From Methanocrinis alkalitolerans (lineage in GTDB: Archaea > Halobacteriota > Methanosarcinia > Methanotrichales > Methanotrichaceae), in assembly GCF_029167205.1 (NCBI RefSeq), contig NZ_JARFPL010000013.1, positions 1 through 64,000 of the forward strand: 64,000 nucleotides of DNA, written 5' to 3'. Positions 43,094-51,319 of this stretch are shown piece after piece (the first letter of the stretch is position 1; each line of letters begins with the position of its first letter). The position numbers were made by a program, and so were the translations under genes. The notes under the pieces are model-generated. The model did not search any database. It was not told the DNA's origin and was given only the letters and a program-made list of their open reading frames with translations.

Positions 43094-44194
43094 ATGATGT
43101 ATAAAACGAACCCCCAAAGGCGGCGATATGGTCTCCTCCTCGCCCTGATCTTATCCCTCATCTTGATGACGGCGAGCTTTGCCGCTGCCACCACCGAGAT
43201 CGTCATCATAACATCGCCGGGGTGCACCAAGTGCGCCGCCGCAGATAGGGTCGTCAAGAGCGTCGCATCAGATTACGACGGATTCAACATCAGAGAGGAG
43301 ATCTTCTACAGCGAAGAGGGGCGCCGGATCATAAGGGAGACGAACGCCAAGGATATGCCCTCGATCATCATCGACGGGACCGTCATCGGCTACCGAGACT
43401 ACGACGGCGACGAGAAGAAGCTCGAAGGGATGATCAGGGCCGCTCTGGAGGGGAGGGTGGCTCTCCTCCCAGCCGCCAGCGATGGGGATCACGAGATTAT
43501 CTTCCTCGACGGCGTCTCGGTCTCGTCGGCGGCGGCGGTCCTGGCGGCGGGGCTCATCGCCGGCTTCAACCCCTGTCTTTTGGCGGTCCTGGTATTTCTG
43601 GCCAGCATGACCCTCTCGCGATCCGGAAGGAAACGGGATCTGGCGGTGATGGTGGGGTTCTTCTGCCTGGGGATCTTCGTCATGTACTACCTCTTCGGCC
43701 TGGGGCTATTCAGGCTCTTCTCGATCCCCAGCTTCGAGGCGAGCTTCCGACTTGCTTTGACCATCATACTCCTGGTCCTGGGAGCCACCCAGATCGAGGA
43801 CGCGAGGAGGCTTCACCGGGGTGGTATCTCCCTCTTCAAGGCGGAGTGGGCGCTGGGGTACTTCAAAAAGTCCCTGGAGAGCTACAGCATCTTCTCCTAC
43901 TTCCTCATAGGTGCCCTCTTCTCCCTCGTCAAGGCTCCCTGCGTCGGAGCGGTCTACATCGCCATCATTGGGATCATCCAGTCCCAGGGTTACGCGTCCT
44001 CGGGTACGGTATACCTCCTCTTCTACAACCTGGGGGTCGTCCTCCCGGTCCTTATCCTCGGGATGGTGATAGCCCTGGGGATGTCCCCCGACCAGGTCGA
44101 CAGGTTCAGGCACGACCACAGGGTGGCCATCCGGCTCGTCACCGGCCTCACCCTGGCGGGGCTCGCCCCCCTGATATGGTGGCAGATACTGTGA
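43094..44194 (+). CDS. thioredoxin-CcdA fusion, transmembrane thiol reductase
   Basis: 366 residues. Signal/anchor (LLLALILSLILMTASFAAAT), then an extracytoplasmic thioredoxin/glutaredoxin-like domain with SPGCTKCAAAD, then a CcdA/DsbD-beta membrane domain with paired Cys: one in GLIAGFNPCLLAVLVFLASM and one in LFSLVKAPCVGAVYIAIIG. CcdA moves electrons from cytoplasmic thioredoxin across the membrane, so the fused domain would be the outer acceptor. In this island it could keep the rhodanese or other surface Cys proteins reduced. Confidence 0.88.
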   Translation: MMYKTNPQRRRYGLLLALILSLILMTASFAAATTEIVIITSPGCTKCAAADRVVKSVASDYDGFNIREEIFYSEEGRRIIRETNAKDMPSIIIDGTVIGYRDYDGDEKKLEGMIRAALEGRVALLPAASDGDHEIIFLDGVSVSSAAAVLAAGLIAGFNPCLLAVLVFLASMTLSRSGRKRDLAVMVGFFCLGIFVMYYLFGLGLFRLFSIPSFEASFRLALTIILLVLGATQIEDARRLHRGGISLFKAEWALGYFKKSLESYSIFSYFLIGALFSLVKAPCVGAVYIAIIGIIQSQGYASSGTVYLLFYNLGVVLPVLILGMVIALGMSPDQVDRFRHDHRVAIRLVTGLTLAGLAPLIWWQIL

Positions 44195-44206
44195 TTTTCT
44201 GATCAG

Positions 44207-45961
44207 ATGGGATTGATATCTCTTAACCAGAACTGTTATGTTTCGAAAACAAGGTGTTATGATATGAAAGATGACGGCAAAAAGATCACTAGAGAGGCTT
44301 ATCCGTCGGACCCATTCATGGGGGGGCCAGCTGAAAGGGCGAAGCCTTTGAAGACGACTTTCGGGCAGATCCCCGGCCTGAAGCAGATAAGGGGTTTCAG
44401 GGGGTTGTCGGCCCTCATCATAGTTCTTTTGGCTCTGGGCGGCTTCTTTCCACTCCTGGCCATCGGCGGCGCGGCGGATTGCGACTTCTGCATCGACTAC
44501 TCCAAGGACTACGACTCTCAGGTTGTCTCCATCAGGGGATCGTCCGGCCCCACCGGGCTGGCTCAGCCCACCGGATCCAACAATCCGGCATGGAACAACC
44601 CAGCATCGAACAATCCGGCATCGAACGACCCTGCATCGAACAACCCAGCATCGAACAACCCAGCATCGAACAATCCGGCATCGAACGACCCTGCATCAAA
44701 TAACCCTGCATCAAACGGCCCGGCGATCAATCCCGCCTCCGCAAATCCAGATAGGGACGGGATCGGCGTCTTTCTCCTCCCCATATCCGCGGTCTTGGAG
44801 GACAACCTGATCCTGGACATCAGCCCCGACGCCGACGAGTACATCGAGGGGGCGATAAGCGTCAACTACGAGGAGTTCATCACGAAAGACGGACGGATCA
44901 GGCCAGTATCGGAGATATCCGGGATCCTGGGGAGAGCTGGGATATCCTGGGATGACTCGGTGGTCATATACGGCGAGTGCCTCCCCTGCGGGACCGGCCC
45001 CGTCCCGGCGACCTTCACATACTGGCTCTTCAAGTACCTCGGCCACGACCAGGTGAGGATCCTCGACGGCGACGTCGAGGACTGGAAGGCCGCAGGCCTT
45101 TCTGTCGCCGACTATCCGGCGACGAGGCCGGCGACGGTCTACGCCCCCCAGGTCAAGGCCGACCTTTACGCCAACTACAATTACGTCAAGAGCGGGATCT
45201 ACCAGATCGTCGACGCCCGATCCGCCGAGGCGGCGGCCCCCGCATCGATACCCGGGGCCGTCAACATACCCCTCGACTCGGTCCTCGACGGCGACGATAT
45301 CAAGAGCCCTGAGGAGCTGAAGGAGATCTTCCGGGATCTGCGGACTAATCGTCCTGTAGCGGTCTATACCAACACCGGGATCCAGGCGGCCGTCACCTGG
45401 TTTGCCCTGGAGATGACCGGATACGACGCCGTCCTCTACTCCTGGAGGGACTGGCTGGAGAGCCACCCCGCCCTGGAGGTGGAGCTAATCGAGGCTACGG
45501 CGGAGCCAAACCCCGTCAGGGCGAGCGAAGCGGTCTGGCTAGCAGCCGCATTCTCCGATCCTGAGGCTGCGGCCGCCCGCCCCGTCCAGCTCGGCCGGAC
45601 GGCTTCCGTATCCTGCGTTCCTTGCGGCTTTGGGTCGCCCCAGTCCTTCGCCAACCTCGACTCCGCCGGCGGGACAGTCCGCATAGGAGGACCCTCCAGC
45701 GGCGCCTCCTCCGGCCTGCCTTCCGCAGGCGGGGCAGCAGCGGCAAAGAACCCTCTGAAGGTCACCGCCATGATCGTCGAGGCCGACGGAGAGGAGGTGG
45801 GGAGGGCGGAACTCCTTGCCGGGTCCGATGAAAATTACGTCGGGATCTGGAGCTCGGAGGGGCTGGAGCCGGGGGTCTATGGTCTTAACATCCTCGCCGA
45901 GCGGTCCGGCTCCACCAGGTTCTTCAGAAACGTTCTGGCGATCGAGGTCTTGGGGGAATAA
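44207..45961 (+). CDS. membrane-anchored double-rhodanese protein with pentapeptide repeats
   Basis: 584 residues. A helix near residue 65-90 (ALIIVLLALGGFFPLLAIGGA) anchors or secretes it; CDFC follows. After a 10-fold x-N-N-P-A repeat come two rhodanese-type domains, as in thiosulfate sulfurtransferases. In the first, the loop reads YGECLPCGTGPVPA (Cys-x-x-Cys). In the second, where the catalytic Cys normally sits, it reads YTNTGIQAAVTW (no Cys). The C-terminal part has CVPCG and an Ig-like domain (GLEPGVYGLNIL). Start may be 44207 or 44264. Confidence 0.8.
   Translation: MGLISLNQNCYVSKTRCYDMKDDGKKITREAYPSDPFMGGPAERAKPLKTTFGQIPGLKQIRGFRGLSALIIVLLALGGFFPLLAIGGAADCDFCIDYSKDYDSQVVSIRGSSGPTGLAQPTGSNNPAWNNPASNNPASNDPASNNPASNNPASNNPASNDPASNNPASNGPAINPASANPDRDGIGVFLLPISAVLEDNLILDISPDADEYIEGAISVNYEEFITKDGRIRPVSEISGILGRAGISWDDSVVIYGECLPCGTGPVPATFTYWLFKYLGHDQVRILDGDVEDWKAAGLSVADYPATRPATVYAPQVKADLYANYNYVKSGIYQIVDARSAEAAAPASIPGAVNIPLDSVLDGDDIKSPEELKEIFRDLRTNRPVAVYTNTGIQAAVTWFALEMTGYDAVLYSWRDWLESHPALEVELIEATAEPNPVRASEAVWLAAAFSDPEAAAARPVQLGRTASVSCVPCGFGSPQSFANLDSAGGTVRIGGPSSGASSGLPSAGGAAAAKNPLKVTAMIVEADGEEVGRAELLAGSDENYVGIWSSEGLEPGVYGLNILAERSGSTRFFRNVLAIEVLGE
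44576..44725 (+). repeat. ten 15-bp repeats encoding x-N-N-P-A
   Basis: Units like tcgaacaatccggca, with variants ending cagca or ctgca, encode SNNPA, WNNPA, SNDPA and SNGPA. The order of variants (units 2-4 against 6-8) shows a 60-bp higher-order duplication. It gives a flexible Asn/Pro spacer between membrane and enzyme domains, possibly glycosylated. Confidence 0.9.
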
Positions 45962-46017
45962 ATACGATCAGGTACATGGGCTCACTCGAGAGCTCTGAGT
46001 TTGAGAGGTGAGAAGAG

Positions 46018-46254
46018 ATGGTGAAGATAGAGGTTCTGGGAACCGGATGCGCCAAGTGCAAGTCTCTTGCAAAGAACGTCGAGAAGGCGGTGGCTGAGTC
46101 CGGGGTCGAGGCGGAGGTCGTGAAGGTCGAGAGCCTCAGCGAGATCATGAACCGAGGGGTCATGATGACCCCCGCCCTCTTCATCGACGGCGAGGCCGTC
46201 GTCGTGGGGAGGGCGCCGTCGGTGGCGGAGATAAAGGGGATGCTGAAGAGGTGA
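46018..46254 (+). CDS. small thioredoxin-like protein (Thioredoxin_3)
   Basis: 78 residues, thioredoxin fold of the MTH895/TM0996 type: IEVLGTGCAKCKSLAKNVEKAV (CxxC at about 10-13), MMTPALFIDGEAVVVGRAP with the cis-Pro. Cytoplasmic. ATG behind GAGAGGTGAGAAG. Such proteins commonly sit next to ArsR/PF03773 permease genes and may deliver or take thiols for them. Confidence 0.9.
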   Translation: MVKIEVLGTGCAKCKSLAKNVEKAVAESGVEAEVVKVESLSEIMNRGVMMTPALFIDGEAVVVGRAPSVAEIKGMLKR

Positions 46255-46260
46255 GAGTTC

Positions 46261-46656
46261 ATGCTTGAGAGAGGGGATGAAAGAAAGGAGGTGGGGTGCC
46301 TCTGCGCCTCCGGAGACCTCCTATTTTTGGCCTGCGCGGGGGGCTCGAACGTCGGCCAGATATCAAACCAGGCGGCGGTGGAGCTGGCAAAGGAAGGGAG
46401 GGGGAAGCTCTTCTGCCTCGCCGGGATCGGCGCCCACCTGGACACCATGATCGTTGCGGCGAGGGAGAGAAACCTCGTGGCGATAGACGGCTGCCCCGTC
46501 CAGTGCGCCAAGAAGATCCTCGATCACGCGTCCCTTCCTGCAGCCCTCGCGGTGGTGGTCACCGACCTCGGGATAGAGAAGTCGCCTAAGCTCGAGGTCG
46601 ATCCCGCCGACTGCGAGAAGGTGGTGGAGAAGATCAAAGAGGGGCTGAAGGCTTAG
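46261..46656 (+). CDS. DGC-domain putative zinc-binding protein
   Basis: About 131 residues. LACAGGSNVGQISNQAAVELAKEG, FCLAGIGAHLD and VAIDGCPVQCAKKILD are the DGC-domain signature, with a set of conserved Cys thought to bind zinc. Eight Cys/His residues line up as in the family. Function of the family is unknown, but its link with Thioredoxin_3 and PF03773 is recurrent. 6 bp behind the thioredoxin gene; last gene of the island. Confidence 0.85.
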   Translation: MLERGDERKEVGCLCASGDLLFLACAGGSNVGQISNQAAVELAKEGRGKLFCLAGIGAHLDTMIVAARERNLVAIDGCPVQCAKKILDHASLPAALAVVVTDLGIEKSPKLEVDPADCEKVVEKIKEGLKA

Positions 46657-46708
46657 CTCTTCTGCAGAACGGGGTTTATAAAAAATTTTTAAAGAGGGCC
46701 GGTTAATC

Positions 46709-46984
46709 TCAACCGAAGACCTCTTTCACCACCTCGGTCAGTATCGGGCCCCCCTCATCGACGACCTTCGCCTCGTAAAGCCAGCCTTTCCGCTCTGGGA
46801 GGGTGCCCGTCACCAGAAGGGCTTTGCCCTCATGCTCCTCCAGGCTTATCTCGTGGGAGGCGGTCAGCTCTTCAGCTATCGATGCAGGCTTTTCGATGCG
46901 GGTTAACCTCACTGTACAGCACTGAGGGCGAGGCATCAATATCGAGAACCTTCCGTCCTTCGCTATTCCCAGAAACTTGTCCAT
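46709..46984 (-). CDS. small hypothetical protein
   Basis: 91 residues from ATG 46984, which has GAGGAGG nearby; the start at 47005 would add seven. A small beta-rich protein (FSILMPRPQCCTVRLTRIEKPA, EHEGKALLVTGTL, GWLYEAKVVDEGGPILTEVVKEVF) that may have an OB fold. Convergent with the DGC gene; an A/T-rich stretch between them (ttataaaaaattttt) probably ends both transcripts. Function unknown. Confidence 0.6.
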   Translation of the reverse strand: MDKFLGIAKDGRFSILMPRPQCCTVRLTRIEKPASIAEELTASHEISLEEHEGKALLVTGTLPERKGWLYEAKVVDEGGPILTEVVKEVFG

Positions 46985-47116
46985 ATTCTGATCCTCCTCT
47001 GCCATTGAACGATATCAGGTTGATGCTATTTTTGATAATTATAAGTTAAATATCTTTTGCATTATCAGAGCGGTTTTTCAGATATCTCAAGCTCGCAGCC
47101 CAATAAGCCTTCTATA

Positions 47117-47267
47117 GGTAGAGAAAACCCCGGTCTTTAGGCCGGGGATGAATCGTACCCTGCCTTAAGCTATGAATCTTTAAATATCATAACAGCATAA
47201 GTGAGTGTAATGCTTAAGGCCTTCAAATATAGGATCTATCCGACAAAAACACAGCGTTCTAAGATGG
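47117..47267 (+). pseudogene. 5' fragment of a second TnpB element
   Basis: Nearly identical to 34917-35067 over the whole hairpin leader and the first 20 codons of tnpB (ATG at 47210). It stops exactly where the AT-rich element at 47268 begins; nothing on the other side of that element matches the rest of tnpB, so the 3' part is lost. Confidence 0.85.
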
Positions 47268-47553
47268 AACCGGCATTCCGCAGTAAGGCTATGCAAAATT
47301 AAGAATTTATTGCTTGCCAAAATGTGCATAAATTCAAACGTTTAACTTAAATTTTGTTTAAAATAATTTTACTAGAATTTGTCAACACGATATTAACAAT
47401 TCAGTATATTATAAAAATTTAATAATTATATTCTTAGTCTTTATGAAGCTGGCCTTATTTGATCTCTATACAGAGTCGATTGATATCTATTCTCAAAAAA
47501 TCGATAGCAGGAAAATTAATGAGCGTTCAAACCGTTAATGCGAAATGCCGGTT
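47268..47553. mobile_element. AT-rich MITE with 15-bp terminal inverted repeats
   Basis: Ends are AACCGGCATTCCGCA (47268-47282) and, inverted, AACCGGCATTTCGCA (47539-47553), 14 of 15 identical. The 286-bp body is very AT-rich against a GC-rich genome and has no long frame. It has inserted in or next to the tnpB fragment. The shared CATTCCGC with the IS1634-type end at the window start suggests mobilisation by an IS1634-family transposase. No clear target duplication. Confidence 0.7.
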
Positions 47554-47726
47554 TAAAGATTCTTCCTTAGAAAGAGCATTCAGGGGATGGCTTTCTCCAT
47601 CCAGAGATCGCTGGCTTACCCTCGTCCCCGGACCTCCGACAGTCTCAAGGCTGCAGGGCAATCTCTAAATCCAAACCGGCCCCCACTGATATCAGATCCG
47701 TTTTGATTAATAGAGGGTGCTTTTCG

Positions 47727-49271
47727 ATGATCTTAAAAACGATCTTTCTGGGGCTGGAGGCGGGAGGAAAGTCGATCGTCATAATGAACGGAGACGACGC
47801 GGAGCGGCTGGGGGTCCTCAGCCTCGGAAGGGTGGCTATCCGGTTCAACGGGGAGGTGAAGACGGCGATAGTCCATAAATCCTCAAAGATGGTGGATCCG
47901 GGAACGATAGGCGTCTGCAAAAAGGTCTGGAGAGGCCTCGGCCTCGCCGAAAGGTCCGAGGTCGAGGTGGAGGCTGCGGCCTTCCCCGACTCCCTCTACT
48001 TCATAAGAAACAAGCTAGCCGGAAGAAAGCTAGGCCGCGACGAGATCCTGGAGATCGTCGAGGATACCGTCGACGAGAAGCTCAGCGACGTCGAGCTGAG
48101 CGCCTTCGTCACCGCCCTTCACAGCTTCGGCCTCGACCTCGACGAGGCGACGTACCTCTCCCTGGCCATGATCGAGACGGGCAGGACGATGAAGCTCGAC
48201 GGGGGTCCCACCGTCGACAAGCACTCGATCGGGGGAGTGCCGGGGGACAAGACGACCCTCCTCGTCGTTCCAATCGTCGCCGCCGCCGGGCTATTGATCC
48301 CCAAGTCCTCTTCCCGGGCGATCACATCCCCGGCAGGGACGGCGGACAGGGCGGAGGTCCTGATGCCGGTGACCCTCGACCTCGACGAGATGAGGAAGGT
48401 GGTGGAGAGGACCGGAGGCGCCGTCGTCTGGGGGGGGGCCGTCCATCTAGCCCCCGCCGACGACATCTTCGTCAAGGTCGAGTACCCCCTCTCCATCGAC
48501 CCCCTCCTCTTGCCGTCGATCATGTCGAAGAAGAGGGCCGTCGGCGCCGACCTCCTCGTCGTCGACATCCCCACCGGCAGGGGAGCCAAGATGAAGACGA
48601 TCGGTGAGGCGGACCTCCTGGCAAAGGACTTCATGGAGATCGGAAGCCGCCTGGGGATAACCGTCCGCTGCGCCGTCACCTACGGCGAGGAGCCGATAGG
48701 AAGCGCCATCGGCCCCGCCCTGGAGGCGAGGGAGGCCCTGGAGGCTCTGATGAACCGGGGAACCGCCCCCGACCTCGTCGACAAGGCTACGGCCATCGCC
48801 GGGATGATCCTGAAGATGGCGGGTAGGTCCGACGGGAAGGCCCTGGCGGAGGAGATCCTCAGCTCCGGCCGCGCGGAGGAGAAGATGAGGGAGATCATCG
48901 CCGCGCAAGGTGGAGACCCGGATATCGCCCCCGAGGATATAGCCGTCGGCGAAGAGCGGCTCACCGTAAAATCCGGAAGGTCCGGCACCGTCCTCTGGAT
49001 AAACAACTCGTCGGTCGCCGAAGTGGCGAAGGCTGCGGGCTGCCCCAAGGACGCGGGCGCCGGGATCCTCCTTCACAAGAAGATCGGGGACGTTGTAGGC
49101 GAGGGCGAGCCGCTCTTCACCATCATCGCGGAGAGGGGGTCAAACCTGCGGCGCTCCCAGGAGAGGCTGGAGAAGGCGAGGGTTTTGGCCGTCGGCGACA
49201 GGATGGAGATGCTCATCCATGAGGTGAAGGAGAGGCCGGTCGTAAAGAGGAGCTTCACCCTGGATAGGTGA
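47727..49271 (+). CDS. deoA: AMP phosphorylase
   Basis: Converts AMP and phosphate to adenine and ribose-1,5-bisphosphate, the entry to the archaeal pathway through R15P isomerase and type III RuBisCO. The central signature GGPTVDKHSIGGVPGDKTTLLVVPIVAAAGLLIPKSSSRAITSPAGTADRAEVL is complete, and the N-terminal extra domain of the archaeal type (about 80 residues) is present. 514 residues. ATG at 47727 with GAGGGTG upstream; a TTG at 47703 is possible. The partner genes are not in the window. Confidence 0.93.
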   Translation: MILKTIFLGLEAGGKSIVIMNGDDAERLGVLSLGRVAIRFNGEVKTAIVHKSSKMVDPGTIGVCKKVWRGLGLAERSEVEVEAAAFPDSLYFIRNKLAGRKLGRDEILEIVEDTVDEKLSDVELSAFVTALHSFGLDLDEATYLSLAMIETGRTMKLDGGPTVDKHSIGGVPGDKTTLLVVPIVAAAGLLIPKSSSRAITSPAGTADRAEVLMPVTLDLDEMRKVVERTGGAVVWGGAVHLAPADDIFVKVEYPLSIDPLLLPSIMSKKRAVGADLLVVDIPTGRGAKMKTIGEADLLAKDFMEIGSRLGITVRCAVTYGEEPIGSAIGPALEAREALEALMNRGTAPDLVDKATAIAGMILKMAGRSDGKALAEEILSSGRAEEKMREIIAAQGGDPDIAPEDIAVGEERLTVKSGRSGTVLWINNSSVAEVAKAAGCPKDAGAGILLHKKIGDVVGEGEPLFTIIAERGSNLRRSQERLEKARVLAVGDRMEMLIHEVKERPVVKRSFTLDR

Positions 49272-49371
49272 GATCCTTGACGAATTGGCACCTGGACCAA
49301 CGAGCCTACTGGACGATGGGGTGCCGGGGCGGAGGCTTCGCCACCCAGTCAAAAGATCCCCGACCCAAAGA

Positions 49372-50628
49372 TCATACCATCATCCATACCGCCGCTCCCA
49401 CCACCGCCCCGAAGAGGGTCGCCACGAGGTTGACCCCGTTGTTGGTGAGCAGCCCCCTCGCCTGGAAGGTCGCCCCCAGGAGGCTGTCGAAGTTCGTCCC
49501 GAGAAAGCCGCCGGCGAGGGCTGCGGCGATCCCCCAGGCCCCGGCCATCCCCGCCGCCACCGCCAGGATGCCGGTGAAGAGGGAGCCGCAGATCGACGCC
49601 GTCTGGCCCAGGAGGGTGACGCCGCCGTCGACCCCCGGCTCGACGGTCCGAAAGGTGGTGATCATCCTCGGCCTCGACCTCGCCGTCTCGCCGATCTCGC
49701 TAGCCAGGGTGTCCCCGGTGGCGGTGGCGACAGACCCCAGGAAGGCGAAGGCGAAGAGGTCGGAGCCGTAGACCCCATAGAGGATCGCCATCGCCAGGGG
49801 GACGAGGCTGTTGCTGTAGACGTTCTTGTACCCCCGGACGCCGCCCCGGGACTGGGCGATCCGCAGCTTCTGCTTTCTCGCGTACTTGTACCTGGTGAAG
49901 CCGCTGCCCAGGAGGTAGAAGGAGAGGAGGATGAGAAACCAGACGATGTCGGCGAAGAAGATGACCAGGAGGCAGACTATCACCATGGAGATGACCGCCT
50001 CGGCGTCGGCGGCCTTCATCCTGTAGGCCCCTATCCCAAGAGCAAGGGCGAAGACGTATATCCCAGCCATGTATTGGATATCGGGAAGAGGATAGTCGAA
50101 GCTGAAGAGCCACATCACCATGCAGGAGCCGAAGGGGACTGCGAAGTCCCTCTCTCCCCTCTTAGATGCTGAGTGGAGGAAGGCACCGGAGAGCCCCCCC
50201 AGGGTCGCGAGGAAGAGGACCCTCTCGGGATCGGCGCCGATGGCAGGAGGTCCGGTCCAGATGATGGCAAGAACGCCGACGGCCGTCGTCGTCGCCAGAT
50301 ATACCAGGCTCCTTCCCAGATCCCTGAAGATCCCAGAGGCTCCGGCTGCAAGAGCCCCGAAGGTGGGGGCGACGAAGGATACCGCCACCAGGTAAAGGGG
50401 GAGCTCGATATCCGTCGATCGGAGGCCGAAGGAGAGGAGGAAAAGGCCGTAGCTGAGGAGGAGGAGGGAGGCGAGGGATGCGGAGAGGACCCTCGTCTTA
50501 CGCTCCGCGAGGAAGATCGCCAATAGGGGGATCATGGGCAATAGGGGGATTACGGTGTAGACCCCGACGTAAGGAAAGAGCAAAACCGTCATCCCTGCCC
50601 CCATCCTCGCCACCGTCTCTCTCTTCAC
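49372..50628 (-). CDS. DUF92 family membrane protein
   Basis: 418 residues, ten or more helices. The C-terminal 200 residues hold the DUF92 signature: NSLVPLAMAILYG, FAFLGSVATATGDTLASEIGETARSRPRMITTF, EPGVDGGVTLLGQTASICGS and GFLGTNFDSLLGATFQ. In plants a related protein (VTE6) is a phytyl-phosphate kinase, so polyprenyl-lipid phosphorylation is a reasonable idea. It is divergent from the cis-prenyltransferase homologue. Confidence 0.87.
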   Translation of the reverse strand: MKRETVARMGAGMTVLLFPYVGVYTVIPLLPMIPLLAIFLAERKTRVLSASLASLLLLSYGLFLLSFGLRSTDIELPLYLVAVSFVAPTFGALAAGASGIFRDLGRSLVYLATTTAVGVLAIIWTGPPAIGADPERVLFLATLGGLSGAFLHSASKRGERDFAVPFGSCMVMWLFSFDYPLPDIQYMAGIYVFALALGIGAYRMKAADAEAVISMVIVCLLVIFFADIVWFLILLSFYLLGSGFTRYKYARKQKLRIAQSRGGVRGYKNVYSNSLVPLAMAILYGVYGSDLFAFAFLGSVATATGDTLASEIGETARSRPRMITTFRTVEPGVDGGVTLLGQTASICGSLFTGILAVAAGMAGAWGIAAALAGGFLGTNFDSLLGATFQARGLLTNNGVNLVATLFGAVVGAAVWMMV

Positions 50629-50692
50629 GGTCCGTCAGTTGAACTCGATCACAAAAATACTTTCTCTATTCGAGCCGGTACAGAAGGGCTAT

Positions 50693-51319
50693 ATGATCAG
50701 AAGAGTTTGGGAGATGCTGCTGGAAAGGGAGATCAGGATGGGATCGGCCCCCTCATCCGTAGCCCTGGTCATATCAAAAGAGGCGATGGCTCCCCGCTGG
50801 TGGAGGAAGGTAGGCGATGTCGCCGGATGGTGCACCTCCCTGGATATCCGTGAGGCTACGATCTTTGCAGCAACGTCCGGCGCCGGGAGAGGTAGAATTG
50901 GGTCCGCGGAGGCGGCGGCGGCGGAGCTCTCAAAACTTCCTGCGAAGGGGCGCCTCCTCTTCGAGGAGGGTGAGATCTCCTTCGGGAAGGGCGGCCCCCT
51001 GGATCTGGTCGTCTCCCTCGGCTGCAGCGGAAAGGCGGAGGTGACCTCTGCTATCAGGTCGGTCCTCGAAGACGTCTCGTCCGGACTCATGGATCCCCAG
51101 GATATAGACGAGACGACGATCGAGGCCCGGCTCCGATTGAAGCAGCGGCCTGACCTATTGATAAGGATTGGGGGGCGAGAGCTGAGCGACTTCATGATCT
51201 GGCAGTCTGCCTACTCCGAGCTCTACTTCATCGACCGCTCCTGGGAGAGCCTTGAAAAGGTCGACTTTCTCAGGGCGGTCAGGGACTACCAGAGGAGGGA
51301 GAGGAGGTTTGGGAAGTGA
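50693..51319 (+). CDS. cis-prenyltransferase homologue lacking the N-terminal catalytic motif (NgBR/Nus1-like)
   Basis: About 208 residues. The C-terminal half is a good cis-prenyltransferase: PDLLIRIGGRELSDFMIWQSAYSELYFIDRSWESLEKVDFLRAVRDYQRRERRFG. The N-terminal MDGNRRWA motif with its catalytic Asp is absent; the site reads VALVISKEAMAPRWWRKV. This matches the non-catalytic subunit of heteromeric enzymes (eukaryotic NgBR/Nus1), which keep the C-terminal RxG element. The start at 50693 is 33 bp behind a TATA-like aaaaatac and has typical family N-terminus IRRVWEMLLEREI. A TTG at 50639 would extend it. Confidence 0.8.
   Translation: MIRRVWEMLLEREIRMGSAPSSVALVISKEAMAPRWWRKVGDVAGWCTSLDIREATIFAATSGAGRGRIGSAEAAAAELSKLPAKGRLLFEEGEISFGKGGPLDLVVSLGCSGKAEVTSAIRSVLEDVSSGLMDPQDIDETTIEARLRLKQRPDLLIRIGGRELSDFMIWQSAYSELYFIDRSWESLEKVDFLRAVRDYQRRERRFGK

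Noticed and set aside
47554..47726. 3' part of the second tnpB copy
   Set aside because: Compared with the first copy and found no match after the MITE; the sequence appears unrelated.
49285..50172. 295-codon plus-strand frame opposite DUF92
   Set aside because: Low-complexity Gly/Arg/Pro translation; DUF92 motifs decide for the minus strand.
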